DNA of 64,000 bases, taken from the NCBI GenBank assembly GCA_037176705.1, contig CM073886.1:128122001-128186000 (forward strand). The letters run 5' to 3'. A model generated the notes under the pieces. It worked only from the letters and a program-made list of their open reading frames with translations. It was not told where the DNA came from and did no database searches. The DNA is from Molossus alvarezi (lineage: Eukaryota; Chordata; Mammalia; Chiroptera; Molossidae). The first letter of the stretch is position 1; every line of letters starts with the position of its first letter. Position numbers and translations under genes: made by a program. Shown piece by piece: positions 13,091 to 23,930 of this stretch.

Positions 13091-13344
13091 GCCCTGGCCG
13101 GTTTGGCTCAGCGGTTAGAGCATCGACCTGTGATCCAGAGAGACCCGGGTTCGGTTCCCGCTAAGGGCACGTACCTTGTGTGCGGTTTGTCCCCGGCCCT
13201 GGTTGGGTCGTGCGGGTGGCAGCCACTCGATGTGTCCCTTTCACATCAATGTTTCTCTCTCTCTCTCTCTCCCTCCCATTCTAGCTGAACAAAAAAGGGA
13301 AAAATGTCCTCTGGTGAGGATAAAAAAAAAAGAAAAAAAAAAAA
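13091..13344 (+). mobile_element. Ves SINE, subtype B, full length
   Basis: Complete copy with head GGTTTGGCTCAGCGGTTAGA at about 13099, the 'TTTGTCCCCGGCCCTGG' body, a TC-rich stretch, and a 3' end with 'ATGTCCTCTGGTGAGGATAA' then A's. TSD: AAGATTGGGGTTATG at 13076-13090 and AAGATTGGGGCTATG at 13345-13359, 14 of 15 matching. This is a good reference copy for subtype B in this window. Confidence 0.96.
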
Positions 13345-13917
13345 AAGATTGGGGCTATGCATACATGTCTCTCTTTAATAATAACAGCTCAGATAATTAG
13401 GAGTTGACTAAATTGTTTCCACCTATGAAACTAGACAAACAATCACTTCCGAATTATGATCGATTGCTCATGAGTCAGATGCTCTGCAGGGGCCAGTCTC
13501 ATGCAATATCAAACCTGAGGGCAATTCGGTCTTTGCCTATGATTTGTACGGTACCTATTAGCCCAAAGCCCCAGTATCTAACTTAAAAAATAAATGTTGA
13601 AATATGTTCCTCCTTTCAAATAAATATCCAGCTGTGAAAAAAATCCCATATGCATCTAGAAAAGATGGGAAAATATCCAGATTAATACACATGTACCTCT
13701 CGCCCGCAGAAGTTGAAAATCAGTGCAGTTACAAATTCCTGGAACTTCCAGGATGCTGTTTTGAGTGAAAAAAGGGAAGGTGGTAGAAAAGTCCTTTAGA
13801 CTTGTCTAAACTTACCAGTGTTTTGAAATGTAACTTTTAAGATTATTTTTGAAGAACCCAAATCAGGCCTCTTCTAACGAAGAGAGCGACCACTGATTGA
13901 TAACGGAATTGAACACA

Positions 13918-14180
13918 GCTGTCACTATGCATGGGTATGTATTGAGGGCCCGCCCTTGGCCAGGTACATGCCAGTGTGCACCACAGACTGTCCCTTGTGT
14001 TCTTCACTGCAACTCTACGGGCTGGTTTAACATTTTTGTGCCACTGTCACCTATCGGAGAACTGGAGCTGAGACAGAAGGCGTAGTGTTTGCCCACGGCC
14101 ATGGGCTTGAGAAGCCACGGAGCCAGGTTCCAAAGCCAAGGCCTCTCCGTTGTCGCAGGCTGCCTTTCACAAGGGTGTGT
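13918..14180 (-). mobile_element. Probable MIR SINE remnant
   Basis: The plus-strand order 'CCAGGTACATGCCAGTGTG', then a cytosine-rich stretch, 'GGAGAACTGGAGCTGAGACA', a 'TGCCCACGGCCATGGG' region and 'AGCCAGGTTCCAAAGCC' matches a reverse-complemented MIR. It is diverged and the ends are approximate. The small frames across it are not coding. Confidence 0.5.
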
Positions 14181-14929
14181 TCTCAGCACTTAGCAATATT
14201 GTTTATCAAAATCCCCCCAAGAGTGTAGATGCTGTATGCATATGTATAACTAGATGACAGGGAAGTTTGAAAATATACTTCAAATTACCTTCAGAGAACG
14301 TCCTGTATGCAGCCTTCAGAAAAAGCAGGACTTGCCATTTAACACAAATTGTTCACTGTTTAAGGAGGATGGTGTTCCCGACTTACAGTCAGTGTGTTCT
14401 CCATTTGCTCTCTGGATCCTTGCCTGTTGTATTTTCACTTCACTTGTCTTTCTCCTTTTAAGAGAAACAATTTCCCTTTAGTGGATTTTCTTTTAGGGTT
14501 AAAATTCAGTTCAGTAGGAATCAGGCTCTTGGATCTGCAAGTGACCTTGAGGCAAAAGTGAACCTCAAACCAGCATTTCCCTGATGAGTAAGAAGCTGAC
14601 ATTCGCCTGGTGTTACGCGGTTCATCTAGCCTGTGGGAGGGACCAGGCCTTCTCGTTCTCAATTCAGTGGAGTTTTGTGATGCACTGATTCTTAATAAGA
14701 CACTCAGAGTTCAAGCCTTTGTGGAACAAATCAACACATATTTCTTTTTAATTTAGTGACTTGGTTGTTTGGAGCTGTCATTGCTAATTAATTGTTTGAT
14801 GTTCTATTTTTAACATAAAGCCATGGAAAATTGAAAGATGGCATATGATGTAGGTTAATAGATATTATTATGCTTCAGTATACGCTCAGGCAACATTTCC
14901 AGCCTCACCTTTCCCCTGACTAATTCTAG

Positions 14930-15265
14930 AATTTGCCATACACGTCATGCCCCCGTGCTTTAACCCTTTGTGCTCCATTTCCTGGGATCCCCTTCCACAT
15001 TTTAACCATCAGTAAATTCTACCCATTCTCCCTTTTGCATGTCTTAACCTTAGCCACACCTTCCCTTGACCTTGGTGGAATCAATTTCCCCACTATCAGT
15101 GCTACCAGAGGGATCTGGGCATGTATTATAGTATTTGTTCTTATCTTATTGCCATCATTTCTTGACTTATTTTTGCTCCTCCAGATGAAACTCCTCGAGG
15201 GCAAGACTTTGTGTCAATCACCTTCAAATCCCACATTACAACTAAGACTATGCACATGGCAGGAA
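14930..15265 (+). mobile_element. Probable L2 LINE 3' fragment
   Basis: Pyrimidine-rich text with 'CATTTCCTGGGATCCCCTTC' and the later 'GATGAAACTCCTCGAGGGCA' motif is the L2 3' pattern (the 'gagggcagggac' region). The 111-codon frame at 14933-15268 coincides with it and is not a gene. Confidence 0.5.
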
Positions 15266-17057
15266 TGAGTTACCTGCAAATCATGATCTTTCAAAGACAA
15301 TGCCTTAAAACAGAAGTAACATCTGAAAATGAGGGCCATTAGTGAGATCATATGATCTGATCATCATCACAAAATTTGCTGTCATTCTTAAAAGGTGAGT
15401 TTTGTCTAGTCACAAAGTTTGATATTTAGTGGTCTGTGTTTTATATTTATTTTTTAGTAACATAGATTTATATGACCCCAGTCATTGTTTCTTGCCTGGT
15501 TGTCATTATGGCTAACATTAGTTCAGCCCCCTTTTGACTCAAGAATAATAATTATCTAATTGGTCCTTCTAATTTGGTATAAGAAATAACATCAATGGCA
15601 AGTATAAATTGTAGGCCTTTACTTCAGTTTTGACCTGAGGCTACTACGCAAATACATAGAACAGATATCAATAAAGTGTAACTGCTCATATTTATAGGAT
15701 GAATTCACATAGAGATGCTTCCATAAAGCTATGTATTTTTTCTTTACTAACAATAAGAATAAAAGCTAGTCGAACTTCATCTGGAGGATGCTAATTCAAC
15801 AGATTATATTTGCTTATCAGCACAAATATATTTATCAGTACACCCCCAGACCTTACGTGTAATTAATGAGACATTGGGCTTCTAGAAATGGTGTCTTCTG
15901 GTTCATATATAGAGTTGCATAATGCACAGCTGTGGGTGATTAATCACAGGTTTTAATGGAGAGTGAGTTTGTTCTGTATTCCTTACAAAAGCAAAACTGA
16001 ATGATTTGTGTGTGTGTGTGTGTATGTGTGTGATCTGAGTAAACACATTTGAACATATGTAATGCTGATTTATCAGTTTCTAATCCATTAGTGGGACGTT
16101 CTCATTCTCCCGCTGACTAGAATCAGAGAAACCTCTGTAAACATGTTTATACTGGACTTGATGGACCTCGTTATGTAACAAACTGCAGTTGCATAATCTG
16201 TGACTGAAGCGATGCTTAGGTGGTACAAACGAGCTATGTCCTCAGGGACTCCCAAGCTGAGCGCGGTGGGTGCTGAAGTGTCCCAGAATCCAGGATTCTT
16301 TAAATGGAGTTTCTAATAAATCGGCTATTTTTCTTTGCCGTTTCAGCAAGTACAAAAATGATCTAATATTTCAACAGCCCTGGTGGAGACCAGATCATCA
16401 CGGAGTGAACTTAGATGTAACTTAACCCTGTTTCTGTCTCTTACCTCGGGGCCAGAGCCCAGGCTGTTGTGGGTTTGTGCATTTCCGCCGCTCAGTTAGA
16501 GGTGCACCACCTGCAGTGTGTCGACTAACATACTCCCTATGGTACGTCTTCCCTCCCTTTCAGTGGATCAGAAAGTATTTCTCTGTCAAGTCGTCGTTAT
16601 TCAGAGGAAGTGCTTGCACCGCAGTGAATTAAATGCTACTGCGAAATTCGCCATCTCCATTTTCCCGCCTTCGGAGGTATCACTACTTTCCTTTAGGAGA
16701 AATAGCATCCTCTGCGTCGAGAGAACACGCTTCTGTGAACGCTCCTAAAACAAATTCCTGCTGCCGACTGAAATCGGCACCAAATGTCCCCGGTGGACCG
16801 GATTATGATGTACCCAGGTCATTCCATTCTTTCCTTCTAGTTCCTTCTGTTGACTGTGAAGTCTTTTTCCTGTAGCTCATGAGATGTCACCATGCTTCTA
16901 CTGAAACAACACTGAAGTCAAGAGAAACTGGTGCTACAGGACAGGTCCCCCAAGGAACAGACCCCGAGACTCTGAGGCTGACACACAGGAGGTCTGCCTT
17001 TGGATTGTTCTCGGGAACAGTCAGGAGAGGTGGTCGAAACAATTGTGAGCAGGGAAA
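15266..17057. other. AT-rich to neutral DNA, TG microsatellite only
   Basis: A (TG)n run with one TA interruption lies at 16007-16032. The part after about 16430 has more CpG, but its frames (76, 80 and 88 codons) overlap and show no domain. Nothing else is recognised. Confidence 0.5.
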
Positions 17058-17992
17058 GAAGGTGAGTCAGGGCGGCCAGGAGGTGAGCGGGGGCGGCTGG
17101 GAGGTGAGTTGGGGGGCTGGAGGTGAGTCGGTGGCTGGGAGGTGAGTCGGGGCGGCCGGGAGGTGAGTCGGGGGGCTGGAGGTGAGTCGGGGGCTGGGAG
17201 GTGAGTCGGGGGGCTGGAGGTGAGTCGGGGACTGGGAGGTGAGTCGGGGGGCTGGAGGTGAGTCGGGGCGGCCAGGAGGTGAGCGGGGGCGGCTGGGAGG
17301 TGAGTCGGGGGGCTGGAGGTGAGTCGGGGCGGCCAGGAGGTGAGCGGGGGCGGCTGGGAGGTGAGTCGGGGGGCCAGGAGGTGAGTCGGGGAGGCCGGGA
17401 GGTGAGTCGGGGCGGCCGGGAGGTGAGTCGGGGGGCCGGGAGGTGAGTCAGGGAGGCCGGGAGGTGAGCGGGGGCGGCCGGGAGGTGAGTCGGGGGGCTG
17501 GGAGGTGAGTCGGGGCAGCTGGCGGTGAGTCGGGGGTGCCGGGAGGTGAGTCGGGGCAGCCGGGAGGTGAGTCGGGCACTGGGAGGTGAGTCGGGGGGCT
17601 GGGAGGTGAGTCGGGGCGGCCGGGAGGTGAGTCGGGCACTGGGAGGTGAGTCGGGGGGCTGGAGATGAGTCGGGGGGCTGGGAGGTGAGTCGGGCACTGG
17701 GAGGTGAGTCAGGGGGCTGGGAGGTAAGTCGGGCACTGGGAGGTGAGTCGGGGGGCTGGAGATGAGTCGGGAGGCTGGAGGTGAGTCGGGGGTCTGGGAG
17801 GTGAGTCGGGGGGCTGGAGGTGAGTCAGGGGGCTGGGAGGTGAGTCGGGGGGCTGGGAGGTGAGTCGGGCACTGGGAGGTGAGTCGGGGGGCTGGGAGGT
17901 GAGTCGGGGGGCTGGGAGGTGAGTCGGGCATTGGGAGGTGAGTCGGGGGCCTGGGAGGTGAGTCATAGTGGATCGCAGGTGAGTCAGGGCGG
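17058..17992 (+). repeat. G-rich minisatellite, 19-21-bp units, ~45 copies
   Basis: Tandem array of units such as GTGAGTCGGGGGGCTGGGAG (20 bp), with 19-bp forms (GTGAGTCGGGCACTGGGAG) and 21-bp forms (GTGAGTCGGGGCGGCCGGGAG). The plus strand is extremely G-rich with repeated runs of 3-6 G, so G-quadruplex formation is plausible. Most units carry AGGTGAGT, the consensus mammalian 5' splice-donor motif. Stop codons are nearly absent in several frames on both strands, which creates the 337-codon Pro/Ser/Thr-rich frame on the minus strand (16918-17931). I regard that frame as an artefact. Confidence 0.97.
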
Positions 17993-18331
17993 CAGCCGCC
18001 TCAGACCGCCCTGCAGGAAGCTCTCTGTCTGGGATGGCGTCTCCCCAGCTTTCGTATCCTGAGGCACCGAGCCAGGCTTTTCTGCTCCTCTGTCACCAGT
18101 CATTGAACACAGGCCGCCCTTGGGGAGGGGCTTGACCTTGGCCAGTCTGCTCTCCTTGGCCGAGGCCTGTGCGGGGAGAGACTCATCAGAGGGCTGCTGG
18201 CCACCCACATTCCCAGCAGCGGCCGAGAGGAGAGTGTCAGTCCTGAGGGGTTCGGAGCAGCACGCCACGGTGCCCCCCAGTGGTACCTCTGTAATGCCCG
18301 CAGGGAGCGGTGAGTAGCTGGTGTGTTGCAT
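17984..18331 (-). CDS. Weak candidate coding ORF, unidentified (115 codons)
   Basis: A minus-strand open frame of 115 codons lies directly next to the minisatellite. Residues about 40-100 are polar and mixed (Ala, Ser, Lys, Glu, Asp, Pro, Gln), unlike the low-complexity translations around it. A possible splice acceptor in the same strand sense (CATTACAG) lies near 18290, and the frame ends at a TGA just before the minisatellite. I recognise no family. GC-rich sequence with few stops is a sufficient alternative explanation, and opposite-strand frames overlap it. It could be a chance ORF, a retrocopy fragment or a terminal exon. Confidence 0.15.
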   Translation of the reverse strand: MQHTSYSPLPAGITEVPLGGTVACCSEPLRTDTLLSAAAGNVGGQQPSDESLPAQASAKESRLAKVKPLPKGGLCSMTGDRGAEKPGSVPQDTKAGETPSQTESFLQGGLRRLPP

Positions 18332-18701
18332 GGAGTCTTAAAACCACTGAAGTAAACAATGGCTTGTGAGGGGGTGGACAGCATCCAAATTATTCTATAG
18401 CATGGTAGTCTTTGTCTGCAGATAACGTTAGAAACGCCAGCCTCTAATTTCCCACTGAGATCCTGGGGAAGTTAGAGTTAAGATTATCATTAGCTTTAAT
18501 GAGAATAATTTGTACAGAACCCCACGTTTTAGTAAACGAATAAAAACATTTCTATATATTAAGCTTTGAACCACCCTTTATTTCAGCCTTTAAGTGAATA
18601 CACAGAGCTTTTATTGAAATGACATTGGAGGGTTTTCATATTTTTGTTGTTTTATTCCTAATAGATTTTCAACTATATGAGTAACAGATTTGAGTATTTA
18701 A
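18332..18701. other. AT-rich DNA, nothing recognised
   Basis: Short spacer between the GC-rich block and the SINE. No feature seen. Confidence 0.5.
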
Positions 18702-18714
18702 AAATATTTCTATG

Positions 18715-18864
18715 CCCAGCCAGTGTGGCTCAGTGGTTGAGTGTCAATCCATGGACCAAGAGGTCGCCAATTTGATTTCCAGTCAGGGCACATGTCCAGG
18801 TTGTGGGTCTGATCCCCAGTTAGGGGCATGCGGGAGGCGGCCAGTCGATGTTCTCTCTTGTCAA

Positions 18865-18916
<52 letters not shown>

Positions 18917-18999
18917 TCCCTCTCCCTCTCCCTCTCCCTCTCCCTCTCTCTCTCCCTTCCTCTCTCTCTCTAAAAATCTAATAAAGAAAATAAATAAAT
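18715..18999 (+). mobile_element. Ves SINE, subtype A, with expanded TC tail
   Basis: Head at about 18717 (CCAGCCAGTGTGGCTCAGTG), an intact body, then an expanded pyrimidine tract at 18868-18970 built of (TC)n and CCCTCT units, and an AATAAA-like A-rich end. TSD AAATATTTCTATG at 18702-18714 and 19000-19012, 13 bp and identical. The pyrimidine tail is much longer than in sister copies and should be polymorphic. Confidence 0.95.
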
Positions 19000-19012
19000 A
19001 AATATTTCTATG

Positions 19013-19529
19013 AATCTGGGCTAAACTTTTAAATAAGAAAGAGTTACTCTGACTGTTAAATAATATAATATGGATACATTCTAAGGGTTAAATTGATCTA
19101 TATTAAAGACATGTTTAGAGTGAAGAGAAAGATGATAATTGAGTGACATAAAACGTAATGTTTATTGACACAATTACCACCATGGCAAAAGTAAGTCCAG
19201 GTGTGTGGTGAGTATAACAGAGTGGCAACGTGACAAAATGAACTCAAACACATGACATTTACTAGTCGAATGAACAGGTCAATTTGCATTAAACACTAGG
19301 GACCAGCTGGCTTTCGGAATGAGTGTTGGTGACAGATGGCATAGTTACGTAGTTCCACTTCAGTAAATCAACAGGTAATTGTCAGATGTACTCATGGCAC
19401 TGAGCAATTATTTGAAAAAAAAAAGGTTTAGGGTTGTTTCTTAAATTTCAAGGTTTACCAAATTTGATTATGGTTAATTCTTTACATAAATTGCACTAAG
19501 TATGTGAGCTTATTTCACTAATTTAAAAC
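19013..19529. other. AT-rich DNA, nothing recognised
   Basis: No gene or repeat identified. The short minus frame at 19098-19289 is unsupported. Confidence 0.5.
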
Positions 19530-20410
19530 ACCTCTCTAAACAGGACATACAAATGGCTAAGAAACATATGAAGAAATGCTCATCATCACTAATCATCAGA
19601 GAGATGCAAATTAAAACAACAATGAGGTATCACCTCACACCTGTCAGAATGGCCACCGTCAATAAATCATCAAACAACACGTGTTGGCGAGAGTGTGGAG
19701 AAAAGGGGACTCTAGTACACTGCTGGTGGGAATGCAGACTGGTGCAGCCACTATGGAAAACAATATGGTGTTACCTCAAAAAACTAAAAATTAAACTTCC
19801 ATTTGACCCAATGATCCCACTTCTAGGAATATACCCTAAGAAGCCTGAAACACCAATCAGAAAGAATATATGTACCCCCATGTTTGTAGCAGCACTATTT
19901 ACAATAGCTAAGATCTGGAAACAGCCCAAGTGCCCATCAGTAGACGAATGGATAAAAAAGCAGTGGTACATATACACAATGGAGTACTACGCAGCTGTAA
20001 GAAAGAAAGACCTCTTATCCTTTGAGACTACATGGAGGGACCTGGAAAGTATCATCCTAAGTGAAACAACCCAAACAGAGAAAGACAAGTTTCATATGAT
20101 CTCACTTATCAGTGGGATATAATGAACATAACAGTCTGAGGAAGGGGGTAGTCCCAGAGACACGGAAGTGGGATACAGACTGACAATCCCCTAAATAGGG
20201 GGGTGGTGGGGAAGAGATAAACCACAGAATTTATATGCATGTGTGCATGAACAGTGGACATGGACAACAAACTGGGGAGAGGGCAGGGAGGGAGGGGGAG
20301 GGGAGAATCGGGGGGGGGAAGGAGAAACATCTGTAACAAAAATTAATTAAAAAATAAATAAATTTAAAAAAAATTAAAAAATAAAAATAAAAATCAATAA
20401 AAACATATTT
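19530..20410 (+). mobile_element. L1 LINE, 5'-truncated 3' end
   Basis: Contains the end of ORF2, a 3' UTR with a G-rich purine stretch (about 20271-20322), and an A-rich tail (about 20335-20410). The 5' truncation point is near 'CACCTCTCTAAACAGG'. The related copy at 29.5 kb continues upstream of this point. Divergence appears low because the ORF2 part is unbroken. I could not identify a clean TSD in the AT-rich flanks. Confidence 0.93.
19553..20122 (+). pseudogene. L1 ORF2 C-terminal fragment (~190 codons, uninterrupted)
   Basis: The translation is the C-terminal segment of L1 ORF2p, downstream of the endonuclease and reverse transcriptase domains, neither of which is present. The Cys-rich motif CX3CX7HX4C is visible at residues 44, 48, 56 and 61 of this frame. 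Further on are the well conserved 'GIYPKK', '[15 protein letters not shown]' and '[12 protein letters not shown]' blocks. There is no frameshift or stop until the normal ORF2 end. The first Met is internal to ORF2 and is not a true start, so the fragment cannot act in retrotransposition. Confidence 0.95.
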
Positions 20411-21734
20411 TAAAAAACAAGACAATGAAGAGATTCCAAGTATGAAGAATTAAATATATCCTTAAATATCTGGAAATTTTATCTTGCTTTTCCCTCATCA
20501 TGATGATTCTATAGTGCAGATATTGTGAACATTCTAAATCCACTAACAAAAAAATAAATAAATAAATAAAATGCCGGTAATGTTTTAGCTGTATAATTAC
20601 TTATCATTATGGTTTGTTTGCTTAATGAAACAATCTGTCTGATCTTAGTGTGTACTAATATTGTTTCTCAGTCCACCAAAAGGATGACCCTAACGAAATG
20701 AAGACTTCTACAAACTTACCATCAACTTTGTATAGTAAGAGATCCACCAAAGTAAGATACTGGATAAAGAGAAATGATGAAATAATCATACTCATCTTAA
20801 ACTTTTTATTATAAAGTGGCTACTACCCTCACAGAATTGTGTACTAACTTGGCTGGTTAATTTATCCTTTAAACTCAAGATATAAAGATTTATTTGCTTG
20901 ATGTCTTAGATAAAAGTGATTTCCAGGCCATATATTATATTCTGATACTCAGGTTAGAAATCATAACTATAAGTATTGATAACAATACATCCTTATGAAA
21001 AAAGATGGATGACTGATAGAAAAAGGAAAATATCTTAAAACCTTTGTGGGGTAATTGTTGTGAAATTTGGCCGATGCAGACCTCAAGATACTTCCCCATG
21101 GCGGCACTCACAGAACACATAGATAAGTTGAATAAAATAAAAGAACATTAAGACAAACTCAAAAGTATCCAGTGCAGAAGCGCTGAGGATATGTCACAGC
21201 TGAAAAAGTGTTTTGTTCAGCCCATGGAGATCTGTAAAGCATTTATTCTTAAGGGATGGCTGGTATCGCCATGTCAGTGAGCGGTGATTGTGCTCAGGGC
21301 CACAGGCTGAATCCTCTATGAAGAAAACTGCAAATAATAAAAGACAACGCTTCTAGAAAGCATGTGTTCCCACAAGGAGATGAAAACCTCATGTGGGTTA
21401 AACAATGCACAACTGAAGAAAACACCAGTGAGACAGATCTGAGGAAATCTCCCGGAAGAAAGGAGTTGTACTGTTTTATTCATCATCATGCACACCCGGG
21501 CAAGAGATCTGGGGAGAGACATGATTCTGTACTGAGGAAAACTGTTTCAGGTGGGAAGATATATGAAATTTCAGATCAGAAGAAAACATATCAGGTCTCT
21601 ATAGCCAAACACAGTGTTCTGAAACTCTAGAATGTCAAAGATAAAAATGATGTGGAGTCACTGAAGAGAGACGACATATGATTGACAAAGAGACGTAGTT
21701 GGGTGGACTTTGCTTTTCTCATTCAGAACAATAG
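20411..21734. other. AT-rich DNA, possibly more old L1
   Basis: No unit I can name. The last few hundred bases may belong to the degraded L1M that follows, but I see no firm anchor before about 21735. The plus frame at 21364-21630 has no recognisable domain. Confidence 0.4.
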
Positions 21735-22580
21735 GTCCTTGAAGACAATGAAATAATATCTTCAAATTGCTAAGGAAAAAAACGATATACCTAGATAAAC
21801 TATTGTTCAAAAGTAAGGATTAAAGACATAGATATTCATAAACATAAAAAATAACGTGTTTCCCATAAGCCTTCACTGAAAGACACTAAAGAATATACTT
21901 TATCAAGAAAAAACGTTGAGTTGATAAGAAAAGGTTGGAAGGTGAGCGGAAATAGTGAACAAAGCAATTGATCTAACAAACTTAAAAATACTAAAATTAC
22001 TATGATTTTCAATAATAACTACTTCGGGATGGTTTTAAAAAAACATGGAACTTAAATACTGAATAGTAATAAAAAATAACCAGTGGAGAGTATTTGAAGA
22101 GAAGTTTATTTGCACGTATCTTTGAATCTTTTGAAAGACGACAGTGATATTGATTTACTTTCAACTTTATTAGGTAGAGATATAAGTAAAAGTCTATGTT
22201 AAAAATTTAAAGGAAATAGAACCATTGCAACAATAGATATACAATGGTTAATTTCCAAACCAGGAAGAAAATGGGTTTTTATTTTTCTGGAGGCAGGGGA
22301 AAAAGACAAAAACACAAGCTACTAAGAAAAGGATAGTAAATTTGAAAAAATTAGAATAATATGTAGAAATCTAAATATATTAGTAATCAGAATAAATGTA
22401 ATAAATTAATTATCCTATTAGAAGACTGAAACTATCAGATGTGATTTAAAATAAGTAAAAAACAAACCTGTATGTTATTTGCAAATGATAATGCCTTACA
22501 AAAGAAAGTATGAAAATTAAGAAATAATTCAAGTTATTTTATATAAATACTAACGAAAAGAAGCAAGGAAAAGTTTTATT
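21735..22580 (+). mobile_element. Degraded old L1M-type LINE, ORF1 end to ORF2 start
   Basis: The order of phrases matches ancient L1. 'AATATCTTCAAATTGCTAAG' near 21750 and 'GAATATACTTTATCAAG' near 21890 correspond to the ORF1 C-terminal coding part. Then comes an A-rich inter-ORF stretch, and 'TATCCTATTAGAAGACTG' near 22410 with 'TATGTTATTTGCAAATGATA' near 22471 corresponds to the start of ORF2. All frames are broken. The family is uncertain (L1M or the progenitor of a HAL1). Confidence 0.5.
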
Positions 22581-22598
22581 AAAAATTCATAGAATTGT

Positions 22599-22712
22599 CC
22601 TGCCTGGTTTGGCTACTCAGAGCTTCAGCCTATGGACTGGGCTGGAATCAAACCCACAACTCTTTGGTCCGCAGGCCAACGCTCTAACTGCTGAGTCAAA
22701 CTGGTCGGGGCT
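22599..22712. mobile_element. Head-to-head SINE 5' fragments (subtype B)
   Basis: The plus-strand text 'CCTGCCTGGTTTGGCT' (22599-22614) starts a short tRNA-like head running to about 22641. It is followed directly by an antisense head and B-box region (about 22642-22712) ending 'GAGTCAAACTGGTCGGGGCT'. The same ~43-base SINE head is thus present in both orientations and can fold back on itself. No body or tail is attached. I see no TSD. Confidence 0.7.
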
Positions 22713-22958
22713 ATCACTCCGTTTTAAAGAGCTCAATCTATCCGGTGATACAGACACATGGATTTTAAAAAATATACAGGTTGGAACGGTGAGAGGACTA
22801 AGAGATGAACTGGAAATGAAATTTCCACATTCCAGTCTTATAGATGGTTCAACATTTGGGAATTTAGCTGATTTCATGAGGAAAAAAGGTGATGAAACAT
22901 GAAGAGCCTTAAACTGCCTTCAGTACATTCCAGGAGCCAACAGCACATGTATGTGGTG
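22713..22958. other. Unclear, possibly diverged L2
   Basis: The text 'TTAAAGAGCTCAATCTATCC' and the following purine-rich part weakly resemble reverse-complemented L2. The 97-codon frame crossing this and the SINE fragment is not credible. Confidence 0.25.
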
Positions 22959-22959
22959 A

Positions 22960-23013
22960 AATATAAATAAATATAAATATAAATATAAACATAAACATAA
23001 ACATAAATATAAG
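22960..23013 (+). repeat. Hexanucleotide microsatellite (ATAAAT/ATAAAC)n
   Basis: About eight to nine units of a 6-bp repeat with an internal switch from ATAAAT to ATAAAC and back. The switch indicates point mutation followed by unit expansion. Confidence 0.9.
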
Positions 23014-23290
23014 AGGTTCTCTGTAAAACCAGGAACAGAATAAGAACTCCCAAGGCCCCTGTGATTACTCGACATTGTTTTGGTGGTTCAGGTGATGGAA
23101 TAAAACACCATGTGAAATAAACGTAGTAAAAAAGGGTTCATTTTCAGATGATGTCATTGAATACTTAAGAAAATAAAAAAATTCAACTAAAAATCTACTG
23201 GAGCTAAGAAGAAAATTTACTAAGATGACTGTCTACCAAAAAAATCAAGAGTTTTCCTTTTCTAGTGTAACAGGATGTTGAAGTTGGAAG

Positions 23291-23518
23291 ATTTTTTTAA
23301 AATAATTTTTTTTTTTCTTTAATGATTTTAGAGAGAGAGGAAGGGAGAGGGAGAGAGAGATAGAAACATTGGTGAGAGAGAACACTGACTGGCCGCCTCC
23401 TGCATGCCCCTCACTGGGGATCAGGCCCACAGCCTGGGCATGTGCCCTGACCAAGAATTGAACTGGCGACCTCTTGGTGCATGGGTCAATGCTCAATCAC
23501 TGACCCGCACTGACAAGG
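23291..23518 (-). mobile_element. Ves SINE, subtype A
   Basis: Minus-strand full-length copy with T-run at about 23309-23320 and its head eroded near 23505. TSD TGAAGTTGGAAG at 23279-23290 and 23519-23530, 12 bp and identical. Confidence 0.95.
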
Positions 23519-23668
23519 TGAAGTTGGAAGCTTTGACTGAGCTCCCAGTTACATGTGCTCTGAATTGGAGTAAGAAGCTGAAATTTCCAAGGTGTCTGGG
23601 AACCTGCACGATGAATCTGTTCGTCCAGGATCTAAAACGCTCAGGTTGCTGGCGGTTCACCAGGGTTC

Positions 23669-23930
23669 AGTGAGAACTGCTTCAAAAAATTAAAAATGGA
23701 ACTGCCATTTGATCCTGTGATCCTACTTTTTGGGATATATCTTAAGAAGCCTGAAATACCAATCAGAAAGAATATATGCATTTCTATGTTCATAGCAGCA
23801 CTATTTACAGTAGCTAAGATCTGGAAACAGCCCAAGTGCCCATCAGTAGATGAGTCGATAAAAAAGCTGTGGTACATGTACACAGTGGAATACTATGCAA
23901 CTATAAGAAAGGAAGATCTCTATCTAAACA
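23669..23930 (+). mobile_element. Short internal L1 ORF2 fragment
   Basis: The translation covers the ORF2 C-terminal blocks '[18 protein letters not shown]' and '[16 protein letters not shown]', then 'VEYYATIRK'. It lacks both the upstream part and the 3' UTR and tail, so it is a deletion remnant or a piece of a rearranged insertion rather than a complete truncated copy. Confidence 0.85.

Noticed and set aside
13091..13160. tRNA gene-like A and B boxes
   Set aside because: These are the tRNA-derived heads of Ves SINEs, with SINE body, tail and TSD. The same applies to all other copies. No cloverleaf with an acceptor stem is present.
14933..15268. 111-codon ORF with a hydrophobic stretch
   Set aside because: It lies within an L2-like fragment, and the hydrophobicity follows from the pyrimidine-rich sequence.
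16918..17931. 337-codon proline/serine/threonine-rich ORF on the minus strand
   Set aside because: It is the translation of the minisatellite. Units of 19-21 bp lack stops in several frames, frames drift between units, and no start, splice or domain context supports it.
23245..23673. Pairs of opposite ORFs (also at 8.5, 26.9, 30.3, 48.9, 51.1 and 53.1 kb)
   Set aside because: All are translations of Ves SINEs, recognisable by recurring 'GTCPGCG' and 'SIPGQGT'-type strings.
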